Source of the DNA: Angomonas deanei
Lineage: Eukaryota; Euglenozoa; Kinetoplastea; Trypanosomatida; Trypanosomatidae
Direction of reading: 5' to 3'
NCBI GenBank assembly: GCA_903995115.1
Contig: LR877159.1
Span: 248,001-312,000, forward strand
DNA: 64,000 bases
Part shown: positions 34,401-43,519 of the stretch, piece by piece
Layout: each line of letters begins with the position of its first letter
How positions within the stretch are numbered: position 1 is the stretch's first letter
The notes under the pieces: generated by a model
Told to the model about the DNA's origin: nothing
Seen by the model: only the letters and a program-made list of their open reading frames with translations
The model's database searches: none
Translations under genes and position numbers: made by a program

Positions 34401-37374
34401 CCACTCGCATGGCGTGCGCCCACAGCCCTTCAAAAATCTTACCGCCATGTTGAGCGCACGCCGTCTCCATCCGCAAGCAAGCCATCTGCTGGCCGAGCAC
34501 CACCTGTTCGTGAAATATCTCTCGCATCTCATTGTCATTGTCCGCGTCCATTATCACGGCTAACGCGTTGTTGGGCTCCGTGTCACCAGCACCGCTCACC
34601 CCAGCGTGGGTGTCCTTTCGCTTCTCCATCTCATCAATCTCCGCCTGGATGGCGTCCTCCACCTCACTTTGGAACGAAATGCGTTGCCGGAGAACAGCGA
34701 TAGCGGACTGCACCAATTGGTTTTCACTGGCCAAAGATTGCATTTCCTCCGTCGTCTCCCTCGTCAGTCGCGCCAGTTCCATCTCGAAAGGGTCAGACAG
34801 GATGGGCGTGGTGTTCTCTTCCTTCAGCTGCGCATTCTCCTGGTCTATCGCCTCTAGGGCTGCCTCCAGCTCCTTTATCGTCTGCTGCTGCTGTTTGGCC
34901 GCCGCCTCCACCGTGCGGTCTCTCTCCCGCTCGAGTCGGCGGATGGTCAGCTGGGTGTCCTCCTCCTTCCCCTCAAAGAACGGTGCAGCGTACTGTTGGA
35001 CAAGGGTCTTGAGAGCGCCACGACGATTGTTGTGACTGCGCTCACCGGCCGGTTCAATATCGGAGAAGGCCTCTTTGGAGGCGCCCAAAGGGGACACATT
35101 TAGCGAACTGGTAGAGGAGGTGTTGCCGACGGGGTTGAGGCTGTTACTGTTCATCTGCGTGGCAGCCACCCAACCGTCCGACGTGGTGGCCCAGCGCGAC
35201 AGATACATGAGGCGTGTTTCGGCACATATTTGAGCATACTGCTGGGTCGACCGTTGCACCGCATCTTCCAACATCATCTGGGATGGGTCGGTCAGCCCCT
35301 CGTACAGATCCTGGAGCGCCTTCTTTGAGCCGAAAGCGTGCGTCTGCACCTTGGTGTGGCGTACCTGATCGGCGAACTTTAGCGTGTTGATGGTGTTCAC
35401 ACTAGAGCACGGTGACACGTGGACAAGTGTCAGCACTCGGCCACCCTCTAGGCACGGCCGCAGCAGCCTGGTCAGCTTGGAGTCACGGTAGGGCACGTGG
35501 CTCGAACGCTTGTAGAGCGATAGGACCACGGAAGACAGAGCGGAGAGGGACTTGTTAATGTACTGCGCCTCGCGCAACGCCGTCCCCTCCACTCGCGTGT
35601 CCTTCACCCTTTCGCACCCGGCCAAGTCAGCCATGGCGACATAAGACTGCACACGTGTGGTCGTCTCGGCCGAGTCCCCTCCTTCCTCTGCTTTGGTGAA
35701 GTCGAACCCCAACTTCAAAATAAAAATAGCGTGCGACCGGGAAGACGTGTCGTTCATGGTGTGGCTAGAGGTAACCCTGTTGCGGCGTGCCAGGCGGTAA
35801 GCCTTGTGGACATCGTTCGCAGAGTTAATCTTGATGCCTCCGCCAGCACTGCCTTTGCTACTCCGGGCACGGGGGCTGAGAAGGATGTCATCCTTCGCCT
35901 GATCGAGTCGCTCGCATAAGTTTCCCAGACCGCCCGTGTCGCTCACATTCGCGATGCGCCGCTTCGTGCGATCCAGTAAATCGGACATTTCATCCATGTA
36001 CAGCTCCACCCCGTAAAATGTCACGTCACGTAGTGTCAGCCAACTGTCCTTCTTCATGGGGGTCTTCACGTCACGGTGCTCCAGCAGCACGGTCGCGAGT
36101 CGAGGAAGGATACCCATAGAGGAGACGATTAACTGCTTGGCATCGTACTCCTGGATTTGTTCCTGCGTAGACTCGGTGCGGTTGTGTAACGGCGGCGGAA
36201 CGTCATGAAAGTCTAAACTATTATCGAGGCTATCCACACCTTCCTGAAGGGGACTAGATTCGGGTGACTTTTTCTTGGTGGGAGCAAACCCGTGGGCGGC
36301 TGACGCCGGCTGCTGGTCCCCCATCATACTAAATGTTTTACCACTACCGGTCGGCCCGTAGCACAGGATGGCAATGTTCTGCCCCAGTAGCGCCTCATCC
36401 GCGAATGGGAGCACACTCTCATCAAACACCTCCTCCTGTGAGGCGTCTTCGTTGTGGACAAACTCGAACGAAAAGTGCTGCTCTTCGTTTCCCTCCTGCT
36501 CGTTACCTTTGTTCATGGTCGTGTTTGCGCTACTGTTAGGGGGTGCTTTGCGTGGGGAGGTCGCTCCCGAGCCGGCACCTGGTCCGATACGCATTCCTAG
36601 GCCTGGCGGTGGGGGCGGGGATAAGGCTCCCTTGGAGGCGGTTTCACTAAATATGGGTATGGAGCTCGTATCACTTTCGGTTCTAGAATGATACGGCATG
36701 ACACCCACCAGACGGGCGTTGGACTTGGCGAGCTGAACAATCAGGTTTTGGTTGTCCAAAAACCACACGTGCCGCTTGTCGCTGTGCTCGCCGAGGTAAG
36801 GAAGAAGAGGACGAATGCGTATGTGCACGACGGGACTCACTCCATTGCTGACCGGCCCTGTAAAGGAGGCCTGAAGACTTTGCTCGTTCGACCCAGCACG
36901 GGCGGTCCCACGCGGGGTTCCACGTGGAGTCGTGGCAGAGTTGGACTTTTTACTTCCAGACTTTCTAGGTTTACTGGGAGACGACGCTTTTTCGCTGCTC
37001 ACACTACCGAAATACCTTCTCGCAATATCTAGTTGGGGGTCGGGTGAAGATTGTTTTCCGCTTCGGATGCTCTCTAGAGAGTAATCTTTATTGGCCCGTC
37101 GTATCACCCCTTTTCTGTTTCCGGCCACAGTCTCCGATTGAGTTCTCTTCAGTGTGCTGCCACTAGTCATAGCGCCACCCGCAGCAGCGGAAGAATTTCG
37201 CCTTAGCATTATCTTCGTGGGTGGACCACTAGGACTACTTTTAGGCGCCGCAGAAGAGGACGGTTTCCGTACTGGGGTCTTGGGCGACATGCTAGAACTA
37301 TGACCCCGAGGTTTTTTGTTCGGCGTATTGGAATTACTAGGCGGCGCGGGTGCCGTCGACGAACGACTGAACAT
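31456..37374 (-). CDS. kinesin with N-terminal motor, 1,972 residues
   Basis: A microtubule motor. About 180 Ser/Pro/Lys-rich disordered residues precede the motor, which begins at VHIRIRPLLPYLGE. The P-loop GPTGSGKTFSMMG lies near residue 340, switch I SSRSHAIF near 543, switch II DLAGCERV near 581, and the motor ends around 690 at NTLKFADQVRHTK. A large insertion, low in structure, sits just after the P-loop (about 347-420). Two coiled-coil segments follow (about 820-900 and 915-970). The C-terminal 900 residues carry globular pieces without a family that I can name, interrupted by disordered linkers. Frame is unbroken over 5.9 kb. It is probably an axonemal or cytoskeletal kinesin, subfamily undetermined. 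The neighbour MLH1 is unrelated. Confidence 0.92.
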   Translation of the reverse strand: MFSRSSTAPAPPSNSNTPNKKPRGHSSSMSPKTPVRKPSSSAAPKSSPSGPPTKIMLRRNSSAAAGGAMTSGSTLKRTQSETVAGNRKGVIRRANKDYSLESIRSGKQSSPDPQLDIARRYFGSVSSEKASSPSKPRKSGSKKSNSATTPRGTPRGTARAGSNEQSLQASFTGPVSNGVSPVVHIRIRPLLPYLGEHSDKRHVWFLDNQNLIVQLAKSNARLVGVMPYHSRTESDTSSIPIFSETASKGALSPPPPPGLGMRIGPGAGSGATSPRKAPPNSSANTTMNKGNEQEGNEEQHFSFEFVHNEDASQEEVFDESVLPFADEALLGQNIAILCYGPTGSGKTFSMMGDQQPASAAHGFAPTKKKSPESSPLQEGVDSLDNSLDFHDVPPPLHNRTESTQEQIQEYDAKQLIVSSMGILPRLATVLLEHRDVKTPMKKDSWLTLRDVTFYGVELYMDEMSDLLDRTKRRIANVSDTGGLGNLCERLDQAKDDILLSPRARSSKGSAGGGIKINSANDVHKAYRLARRNRVTSSHTMNDTSSRSHAIFILKLGFDFTKAEEGGDSAETTTRVQSYVAMADLAGCERVKDTRVEGTALREAQYINKSLSALSSVVLSLYKRSSHVPYRDSKLTRLLRPCLEGGRVLTLVHVSPCSSVNTINTLKFADQVRHTKVQTHAFGSKKALQDLYEGLTDPSQMMLEDAVQRSTQQYAQICAETRLMYLSRWATTSDGWVAATQMNSNSLNPVGNTSSTSSLNVSPLGASKEAFSDIEPAGERSHNNRRGALKTLVQQYAAPFFEGKEEDTQLTIRRLERERDRTVEAAAKQQQQTIKELEAALEAIDQENAQLKEENTTPILSDPFEMELARLTRETTEEMQSLASENQLVQSAIAVLRQRISFQSEVEDAIQAEIDEMEKRKDTHAGVSGAGDTEPNNALAVIMDADNDNEMREIFHEQVVLGQQMACLRMETACAQHGGKIFEGLWAHAMRVEMLFSLMNEISLMQDILLDKDALELLLADLPSPRSRSRKGAENTGEDTPQKRRRSSSSVVYSGGAEGEEALRYAVKDFLDEQRLASVVISRPDSPFSLDEDESTNSGGSRKEKEVRHRLTVYHKRETNGLREMPNPLQCLNWASPDDMRLTYSDQYLTDNPDLSPAIKELNTLLLNTIPISLVGSYASEEELQRVAVRKLLEEGILCEVCCAASAFEPLMEHYLLPGSKKGQTNPEAETDPKDGGNEADEINTIPTSNHLDIPMTTRWGRLRLSRSVKNPQQFILEFVYTAGGIPLSRKMQAAMAGEQEKRDELVDFVDKLPSSLNLRRGVTPSANTPSALNPPGRPTVREHRLFAIPLAESELQLNLHVLEAGVARYTPTVSTATGAAARRVENGGQVVLEVLGVPLPSGEPMVNAFVNQRAKSNKNAAAKGKHEDTEAKVHVLSKKLTNGGELLLPSQCTLGSRGACSVVLRFPSPTFTNLTRTESMEVVVAALGGLLPPTFAAATPHSTPRHSSTLNPRNEDVVAVTYPHVPYVLLESDVAPTASANPTRSFSREMSGRPRRELGNTYSTMMALDVRNKLEPSPSMNEMNADANSTPAITRGAALEIKFYLPSLTKNDITNVRKVMDGEAPKKVEASVNLDVNNTINVSAITADDSTDAANSVSPANRSSVRDRLLVQQRQRKAMFSGGAHPEEKPNSESKRLLPNPTSGKLDSTNFKEARTAVEHPVEREVRAAAQLLHQLRAVTIHSPGGPKGDRLSRWSAHVGRRLHQLQQFRRGVRAMVKQQIYEAEDLSEVLGVQDVMNGRGADVQDIEREARAALDLTLPESHALMLTSLPPAAPAATSTDGNSPFMRSDVAVHEARELGGRTVPWTLWHWAYRWPVIADLYQREADGWEQTEAAPSPSASAWASPSSPAPIARQFSSSSDELFSLEGWRTTAERPAPRTVWMPELHFATVPPFLEWFVSRGENNPHNSTVS

Positions 37375-37678
37375 TGTTCACAAAAAAAAAAAAAATGGAA
37401 TGGGAAAAGGAAAATACTAGTTATGTCGTAGTATTTTTTATTATTCTATATTATCTGTAATCTATCAAAGAAAAAAGTAGAGAGAATAAAAGTAGTTCCT
37501 CAGGTGTCACGCACTGAAAGATTGAGCGGTCGAAAATAAGCGAAAGAGAAAAATGGATATTTATTATTTTAATCATGAAATAAGCAGTGTGCGTGTTTCT
37601 ATGCATGTATCTATGATAGTGCCCCCCCCAACGCGCGCGCGTAGGGAGCGGTGTGATGATCCATTTGGGACGAATATT
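37375..37678. other. intergenic with a (CG)5 tract
   Basis: Between the kinesin start and the MLH1 stop. Near the kinesin ATG is a plus-strand A14 run (a coding-strand T tract, candidate trans-splice signal). The MLH1 side contains a C8 run and an alternating CG decamer at 37632-37641, a sequence able to adopt Z-form in principle. A short plus-strand frame here is not supported as a gene. Confidence 0.45.
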
Positions 37679-40675
37679 TTAGCAGCGCTCAAACACCGTG
37701 TACAGCGACTCCACCGTCACAATACGCCCTACTGTTCCGCCTCCCTCCATGATGAGCTTGGCGGGAGGAAAGAACAACCTCTTATTCTTCATACACGGAA
37801 AGAGACCAAATTTGAGGAAGTCTTCTAAACTGTGAGAGGCACCATTGCTCTTGGTACTCTCGTCCTGTACTGGAGGAGCGATGAGACCGTAAAGTGTGTC
37901 GGAAATGTGCCTTGCAATGGCGTCGAAGCACTGACGCTCCTCCTCTACATCGGTTTGCATTTCCTCTGTGGAGATTTCCTTATCGGGGCTGTCGTCCGCC
38001 GGCGGTTCAAACGACCGTCGCGGGTACGGCACCGCCTCCGCCAGAAGCCAGAGAAACAGCGGTACAGTGCGGGCCGGCGGTGGCCAGGCGTCATTCAGGC
38101 CGTAAGGCAACCCCAACAGGTATCCCTCCTCGGTAATGGTAATACGAAAATACTCCTCCAGCATTAGACGCCAGGTTGTCAGCCGTTGAACCAAACGTCG
38201 TGCATACTTTCTCGTCAGCGGCCGAGGGGTGTTCCCATCCCCGGGTTCGAACAAAAGATGGTCCGCCTTTTCCAACAGTTCCTTGCGCCTCGATCGACTG
38301 AGTACGGTATCCTTCGGTATGCCGCCGTCGGTCCTGGTGAAGCCCATGGCGGCAATCTTGTTTATCCCACACGTGTTCTCCGCGTACTCCAGCAATTGGA
38401 AGTAGGATGAATTGGGGGGAAAGATCATAGACTGTGATGCGTCCTTTTTGGGGGTAAAGTAGAGCAGCTGCTCGATGGGAAGAGGCTCCGAAAACTGAAA
38501 GCACGGCGCCTCCTGGAGAGACGTGTCCACCCACCGCATAAAAATGCGTTGGTACACCACTTCTCGAACCAAATGAAGAGTATTTACCATTAGCAGCGAG
38601 GTGTTATACTGGGCGAGGAAGTGCTCCCCGTCCACCACACCCACGAAGGAGAGCCCGTCGATGAACGCCTTGGCTTCACTCGTGCTCGACCGAACAATGA
38701 GCTGGGCGATCCCTTCCACGCTGGACAAGACGTACGTCGGCAGGGTGAATGGTTCCTCCTCAACCTGATGTTCCACCTTTACTTTGGTTTTCCCTTGATT
38801 TTCCGCCGACTTTTGGTGATCCACCAGGTCTGCTACACTAGCAAAAGTTTCGGATGAGGTCACACCCTCCGCTGAAACAGCGCTGGTGACTTGGTCCTCC
38901 TTTTTGATTCTTTCTGCAACCTCCGTCACCTCTTTTTTATATCGTTTAAAGTCGGCCATGATGTCGTCTTCGTCGTTCTCATCCTCCTTCGGTCGCTTCA
39001 GTACCGCCGCCATTGAGGTGGTGGGTGAATCTGTATCTTTTCCATCGTCAATGGAGGCCAGCATGTTCTGCAAAGTGACACAACCACTGGTGCTATCCGT
39101 GTTATCGTCCTCTTGTTTTTTAGGGAACGCGGACGACAGATGGGATGAACTGGAAGTGTTGTAGGTGGGACTACTCTTGGTTTCATCGGAATCAGCCGAA
39201 AACGTAAAGGTGGTAGTGGTGGGAGAAGTTTTGGGTCGAAGAAACGAGTCGAGCGCCCCTTTTTGCTTCTCCACGCGCACCATGGTGGACGGCAGAACGG
39301 TCGGTTTATTGTTGCTGCTGCCTCCCCCCTGTAGTGACAAGGCACCGTTGGACACCTGTCTGTGGATGCTACTCAAAATGGCATCGCTGCTACTACTGTT
39401 GACGGCACGGTTTGTTAAATTCTGTGACTGAGACAATGGTGGAGCGGTTTTCATGGCATCGATTACCGTTTTTTGGAGTTTCATCGTGTCGATTTGTCTT
39501 TCCGATGCCGCTTCAAGTAGCGCCCCGCGGACCAGTTCGGCGATTGAGTTCAAAATAATTTCTTCATCCAGGAGGCATACCTCACTCTTGGTCGGGTGAA
39601 TGTTCACGTCTAGACGATCTGGCGGAACCGCAATTCTCAGCACGGTGAAAGGACGATTCCCGCCAGTCAGCGCAGAAGCGTAGACGGCATCAAGTGTTCT
39701 TCGTATAGAAGGGCTTTCCACCAGACGGTTGTTGATAAACAAGCACAAATAGTTCTTTCGATTCGACAATGTGGAATCGCTAGTGTACCCTAGAATGGAA
39801 AACTTTCCCTCGCCGTCGTTCCCTGAAAGATTCAGCACTTCCGCACTGTAGGCGTCCACCAAAGAAATCATTTCCTCATCCGTGCGCTTCCTTGTCGGGT
39901 CGTTTTGCTTGAAGTCCTCCATGTTGCTCGAGGGGCGGGCACTTCGTCCATCATAGAAATAAATGAACTTTAAGTGTGAGCTAATGCTGCCCCCGTAGGC
40001 TATTCTAATGTTGGCGAGCATGGTGGATTGTTTGGGCAGCGTGAGGGTCTGATCCCCTCCCGGACCGTTGTCCAACTTACGGCAGGAAAAGCCTACGAGC
40101 GGGAACGCCAGCGCATATCGCGTCATCACGTCCACTATCTTTCCCCACTCCACACTCGATTTCAGTGATTGCCGCCTCACCTGGGCGTTATAAAACATAC
40201 TTTCGGCCCGAATAATGGTGCCGTAGTTGCTGGCGCAGGGCGCAGGAGGCGTGATGTACTTTCCATCGCTGTAGACCGCCCGCCACGCCACTTCTGGGGT
40301 ATCTGATTCACTCTTGTCGCCGTCAGGTCGTCTCTTGGTGGTCACCGTCACCCGTGACACATAGGAAAGCGACGCCAGCGCCTCTCCGCGAAACCCAAAA
40401 GAACCGATGGACTGGAGATCTTCGAAGCACTTCAACTTGCTAGTGGCATACCGTTCGCACAGCAATGGAAGATCATCCTTACGCACACCCGTACCGTCGT
40501 CTGTCACCTGCAGTACCTCCAGTCCGCCTTCCTGGGCTGCAATCTGTATCATGGTACACTCTGCATCAAGGCTATTCTCAATCAACTCTTTTAAGGCCGC
40601 GGAAGGTCGCTGTACTACTTCGCCAGCAGCGATGCGATTGATAACATCCTCGCTGAGCTTTGTGATTTGACTCAT
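37679..40675 (-). CDS. MLH1: MLH1 mismatch-repair protein
   Basis: A MutL homologue of 998 residues. The start at 40675 gives MSQITKLSEDVINRIAAGEV, matching MutL starts; the 75 codons before it are open but are untranslated leader. The GHKL ATPase motifs are complete: IAAGEVVQRP and LIENSLDA (motif I), DDGTGVRKDDL (motif II), FGFRGEALASL (motif III). The transducer domain has FINNRLV and DVNIHPTKSEVCLLDE. About 330 disordered residues (Ser/Thr/Lys-rich) link to the C-terminal dimerisation domain, which contains QLLEYAENTCGINKIAAMGFTR. The protein ends in ESLYTVFERC; a terminal FERC is the signature of MLH1 rather than PMS2. It is longer than human MLH1 (756) mainly through the linker. Its partner would be a PMS protein encoded elsewhere. 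Confidence 0.95.
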   Translation of the reverse strand: MSQITKLSEDVINRIAAGEVVQRPSAALKELIENSLDAECTMIQIAAQEGGLEVLQVTDDGTGVRKDDLPLLCERYATSKLKCFEDLQSIGSFGFRGEALASLSYVSRVTVTTKRRPDGDKSESDTPEVAWRAVYSDGKYITPPAPCASNYGTIIRAESMFYNAQVRRQSLKSSVEWGKIVDVMTRYALAFPLVGFSCRKLDNGPGGDQTLTLPKQSTMLANIRIAYGGSISSHLKFIYFYDGRSARPSSNMEDFKQNDPTRKRTDEEMISLVDAYSAEVLNLSGNDGEGKFSILGYTSDSTLSNRKNYLCLFINNRLVESPSIRRTLDAVYASALTGGNRPFTVLRIAVPPDRLDVNIHPTKSEVCLLDEEIILNSIAELVRGALLEAASERQIDTMKLQKTVIDAMKTAPPLSQSQNLTNRAVNSSSSDAILSSIHRQVSNGALSLQGGGSSNNKPTVLPSTMVRVEKQKGALDSFLRPKTSPTTTTFTFSADSDETKSSPTYNTSSSSHLSSAFPKKQEDDNTDSTSGCVTLQNMLASIDDGKDTDSPTTSMAAVLKRPKEDENDEDDIMADFKRYKKEVTEVAERIKKEDQVTSAVSAEGVTSSETFASVADLVDHQKSAENQGKTKVKVEHQVEEEPFTLPTYVLSSVEGIAQLIVRSSTSEAKAFIDGLSFVGVVDGEHFLAQYNTSLLMVNTLHLVREVVYQRIFMRWVDTSLQEAPCFQFSEPLPIEQLLYFTPKKDASQSMIFPPNSSYFQLLEYAENTCGINKIAAMGFTRTDGGIPKDTVLSRSRRKELLEKADHLLFEPGDGNTPRPLTRKYARRLVQRLTTWRLMLEEYFRITITEEGYLLGLPYGLNDAWPPPARTVPLFLWLLAEAVPYPRRSFEPPADDSPDKEISTEEMQTDVEEERQCFDAIARHISDTLYGLIAPPVQDESTKSNGASHSLEDFLKFGLFPCMKNKRLFFPPAKLIMEGGGTVGRIVTVESLYTVFERC

Positions 40676-40969
40676 CAGAAAAAGAAAAAAAAAGAACCTG
40701 GAAGAGAGAACGGAAATGGGATAACAAGTGGAAAAATACAATAAAGAAGGGAAGAAAAAACAGGATTTGGTGCACAGTAAAGAATGAAATACACTTTTCA
40801 GTAGTGATGTAAAACAAAACAAAACAAAAAAAAGAAGCCCCAAACGAGCCCCGCGCATATATACGCAAATGTGAAGGGGTGTCGCGGGTATCAAGAACAA
40901 AAAAAAAAGTGAATCGTGATAGTTTCGGTATGTATCGTGGTTTTGTCGGCTGCCACTGCGTGTGTGTCT
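40676..40969. other. intergenic with pyrimidine tracts and inverted repeat
   Basis: The 5' flank of MLH1 and the 3' flank of the surface protein gene. Just before the MLH1 ATG the coding strand has a TC/T-rich tract, with a likely acceptor CTTCCAG about 30 bases upstream. A C-run and plus-strand A runs lie around 40818-40830 and 40899-40906. The left arm of the inverted repeat at 40937-40956 falls here. Confidence 0.5.
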
Positions 40970-41026
40970 TCACTCTGTTTGAATAAAGACATACACCGTG
41001 GCAGCCGACAAAACCACCATACACAC
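40931..41026. repeat. inverted repeat spanning the stop codon of the surface protein gene
   Basis: Two arms of 20 bases, at 40937-40956 and 40998-41017, are perfect reverse complements and the complementarity continues imperfectly on both sides for about 40 bases in total. The spacer of about 41 bases contains the stop codon (40970-40972). The right arm lies within the codons of the terminal membrane segment (LSAATVYV); the left arm is in the 3' UTR. Transcribed, it would form a strong hairpin at the end of the message. It could be a regulatory structure, a recent inverted duplication of the gene's 3' end, or both; the near-identity of the arms favours a recent origin. Confidence 0.85.
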
Positions 41027-43519
41027 CGAAAGGAGTGGTGCCACCACATAAAACCATGTGGGCACGTAGTACTCTGTTTCCATGACACCCGGCCGAGGAG
41101 CGCCGGTCGGATTGGTTGAGTTTCCTCCTGGCTCCTGTGTGGGAGACGTCGTTGACGTGGTGGATGTGGAGGTGGATGTCGAAGTCGAAGTCGAGGTCGA
41201 GGTCGAAGTCGAGGTCGAGGTCGTGGACGTGCTTGTGGTGGTCTCTGGTACAAAAAGGGAAAAGGGAACCGTAGCGCTCGCCTGCCCAATGGTTTTATCG
41301 TCATTTGTATCCTTCAATTCCATCCTGAGCAACGAAGATGCCTTGATGATACCGGGCGACACTTGCACAGCCAACAGCCTAGGCCAGAAGTTATACGCCC
41401 CCATGGCGGGCCAGCTGCCCGACCACAGCGCTTCTCCTCTTTCATCGAGAATCGTCGTGTACAGGACAACATTTTGGGATACAGTTTTCAAGGCAGCCAT
41501 CATCTCTGCCTTGTCACCTTCCCTCATCAGCCGGCGCAGTATAATATCTCTGGCTGTGGTGGACAAGGGATTATACCCTGTGACGTCGAATGCCACCGTC
41601 TTGCCGTCACCGCACAGGCCCGCTGAAATGGAACCACCGGAGGGCGCCGCGCACGACATGCGGGCAACTTGGGTTGCAACTGGCGGAACGGCTTTGGGTT
41701 GAAACTTCACACGGAAAGTCGCCTCTGCGGAGTCCGTGTTTGTTTCGCTCCGCACAAATGCATGAAAGGTACACTCTTCCCCGCCTGCAGCGGCAGTGGC
41801 GGTGGCCGCAATTTTCAGGGAACTGGCGTAACTGACGGTGGGCGGGCCATCCGGCACAAGATCCCCGGCATTCTCCACCACCTGAAGATACCGCATTTGG
41901 CCGTCACACACCGGCTGGCGACCACCAGAGGAGGTCACCGAAAAAGCGGTGAGACCCAAGTCGCAGCTGACGCTCACCCCCAAGTACGCGCTGGAGTCAA
42001 CCAGGGAGTGGGCAGGCAAAACCACCTCGACCAAATCCGTCGACTCGAAGCCGGAAAGAACAGACAGAGAATTCTCCGGTACGATGGCTTTGAATGCGGG
42101 CGGCTCCACCACCGAGGGGTCCTTTTTCGAACAACCACCATTCAGGGAAAGATACTGAGTTTTGGGGAAGGGACACTGGCAGGTCCAAAGATCTTCATTC
42201 CAAAAGGAACCGTTGGGACAGCCAACACACTGCGCACCATTGCAACTGCCTGCCCACTTGAGCGAACCGCGGGGGCACGGGTTGTGCTTCGGATAGGTCG
42301 CCGGTGTATCATCCCACACCATCTTCATGGTACCATCCAAGACGGCATTGTAGGTTCTCCCATTGTATCTCGCGACACAGTAGGGAACAGACACTGGGCC
42401 TTCGGTGTTGGTGTCAGACAGTCTGTAGAAATAAGATTGATTGACACATTTTATGCCCTCAGTGGTCAATTGGGGAGAAAATTTTTCCATGACGGGTCCT
42501 ACGGCGCTGGCCACAAGATCGTTCATCCACAGCGCCACACGCTCGGAATCGGAAAAGTTGACCTGAACGACATCTTCGAAAATAATCCCCAAGCGTCCTC
42601 TTCCGGCCAACTCCCGGATGAAAATGTCATCCAACATTGTCTGGGAGAGAGTGTCGTACGCTGTGAGGCAGAGTAAATACCGCTCACCCGATTCCTCCGG
42701 ACCGTTGGATGTGAGTTGATCCCCGTATGCCGCAAACGTAACTGCCCAGTTGGCCACCAACTTTGTTGGGTTGGTTGAATAGGCTGCTGCCAACGCTTGT
42801 TCCATAAAATCGAAAGCAGGGCAATTAGAGCCCGTTTGAGCAATCATGTCGCCGTCAGTGACAGATTCGCCCAGCATCGCGGATTTAAACGATCGAAGAA
42901 TATCATACTTTTCCATCACGGTGGCATTGTAAGTATTGATCATTGTGCGTACGGAAGTCTCAATTTTTTCTTGGAAAGCGGCTTGTGTAGCATCGTCGGA
43001 GTAGATAAACGCGCGTCCCAGTGCCGACTGCACAGCGATGTAATCGTTCAACTCACGTGTAACGCGCATGGATCGTTTCAATTTCTCCAAGTCAGCGCTG
43101 TATTCCACAATATGAGCAACAAATGCATCGGTGCCGCTTTGGTAGGAGGGCTGTCGTGAAGAAACTCTACCGTTGAGGGCATCGCCAGGGCTGAGGCATT
43201 GATCCGCGGTGGAGTTCAACCACAGCACACACTGTCGTACACCGTTCTGCTCCGCACCCAAGTAGCATCCATGATATGGAGAGAGCGTGCCGATGCCACT
43301 ATCATAGATAAGCGACGTTGTGAAAGCCGTAGTAGGATATACCATGTTACCAGCGGACGCGCGGACACAAACGCCCTTACCATCTGAGCTGGGATAAACA
43401 CCCGTGGTGAGAGGCATCGCGTAGGGAACGATGTTGCCTCCAAGAATATCCCCTCGACGGTTGGTTCCGGAGGCAATTATTGATAAGAGTGATAAATAGA
43501 AGTATAAATAAACGCGCAT
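40970..43519 (-). CDS. type I membrane surface protein with Cys-rich domain and Ser/Thr stalk
   Basis: An 849-residue secretory-pathway protein. The N-terminus MRVYLYFYLSLLSIIASGT is a signal peptide. The ectodomain has many Cys, with conserved-looking pieces around CVLWLNSTADQCLSPGDAL, a central helical part (about 130-270), and a Cys-rich EGF-like stretch (about 415-460: CPRGSLKWAG, CVGCPNGSFW, CQCPFP, GGC). A beta-rich region (about 470-760) follows. Then comes a Ser/Thr stalk of about 30 alternating residues, encoded by a hexanucleotide repeat at about 41158-41235 and likely heavily glycosylated. One C-terminal membrane span (FYVVAPLLSVCMVVLSAATVYVF) and a short tail end the protein. The ligand or role is unknown; the form suggests a cell-surface or flagellar-pocket glycoprotein. 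Family not recognised. Confidence 0.8.
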   Translation of the reverse strand: MRVYLYFYLSLLSIIASGTNRRGDILGGNIVPYAMPLTTGVYPSSDGKGVCVRASAGNMVYPTTAFTTSLIYDSGIGTLSPYHGCYLGAEQNGVRQCVLWLNSTADQCLSPGDALNGRVSSRQPSYQSGTDAFVAHIVEYSADLEKLKRSMRVTRELNDYIAVQSALGRAFIYSDDATQAAFQEKIETSVRTMINTYNATVMEKYDILRSFKSAMLGESVTDGDMIAQTGSNCPAFDFMEQALAAAYSTNPTKLVANWAVTFAAYGDQLTSNGPEESGERYLLCLTAYDTLSQTMLDDIFIRELAGRGRLGIIFEDVVQVNFSDSERVALWMNDLVASAVGPVMEKFSPQLTTEGIKCVNQSYFYRLSDTNTEGPVSVPYCVARYNGRTYNAVLDGTMKMVWDDTPATYPKHNPCPRGSLKWAGSCNGAQCVGCPNGSFWNEDLWTCQCPFPKTQYLSLNGGCSKKDPSVVEPPAFKAIVPENSLSVLSGFESTDLVEVVLPAHSLVDSSAYLGVSVSCDLGLTAFSVTSSGGRQPVCDGQMRYLQVVENAGDLVPDGPPTVSYASSLKIAATATAAAGGEECTFHAFVRSETNTDSAEATFRVKFQPKAVPPVATQVARMSCAAPSGGSISAGLCGDGKTVAFDVTGYNPLSTTARDIILRRLMREGDKAEMMAALKTVSQNVVLYTTILDERGEALWSGSWPAMGAYNFWPRLLAVQVSPGIIKASSLLRMELKDTNDDKTIGQASATVPFSLFVPETTTSTSTTSTSTSTSTSTSTSTSTSTSTTSTTSPTQEPGGNSTNPTGAPRPGVMETEYYVPTWFYVVAPLLSVCMVVLSAATVYVFIQTE
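41158..41236. repeat. hexanucleotide repeat encoding a Ser-Thr stalk
   Basis: The plus strand shows repeated GTCGAG/GTCGAA units, interspersed with GTGGAG variants. On the coding strand the repeat reads as alternating Ser and Thr codons of the surface protein. Such tracts change length easily by slippage without losing frame, so stalk length may vary between alleles. Confidence 0.8.
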
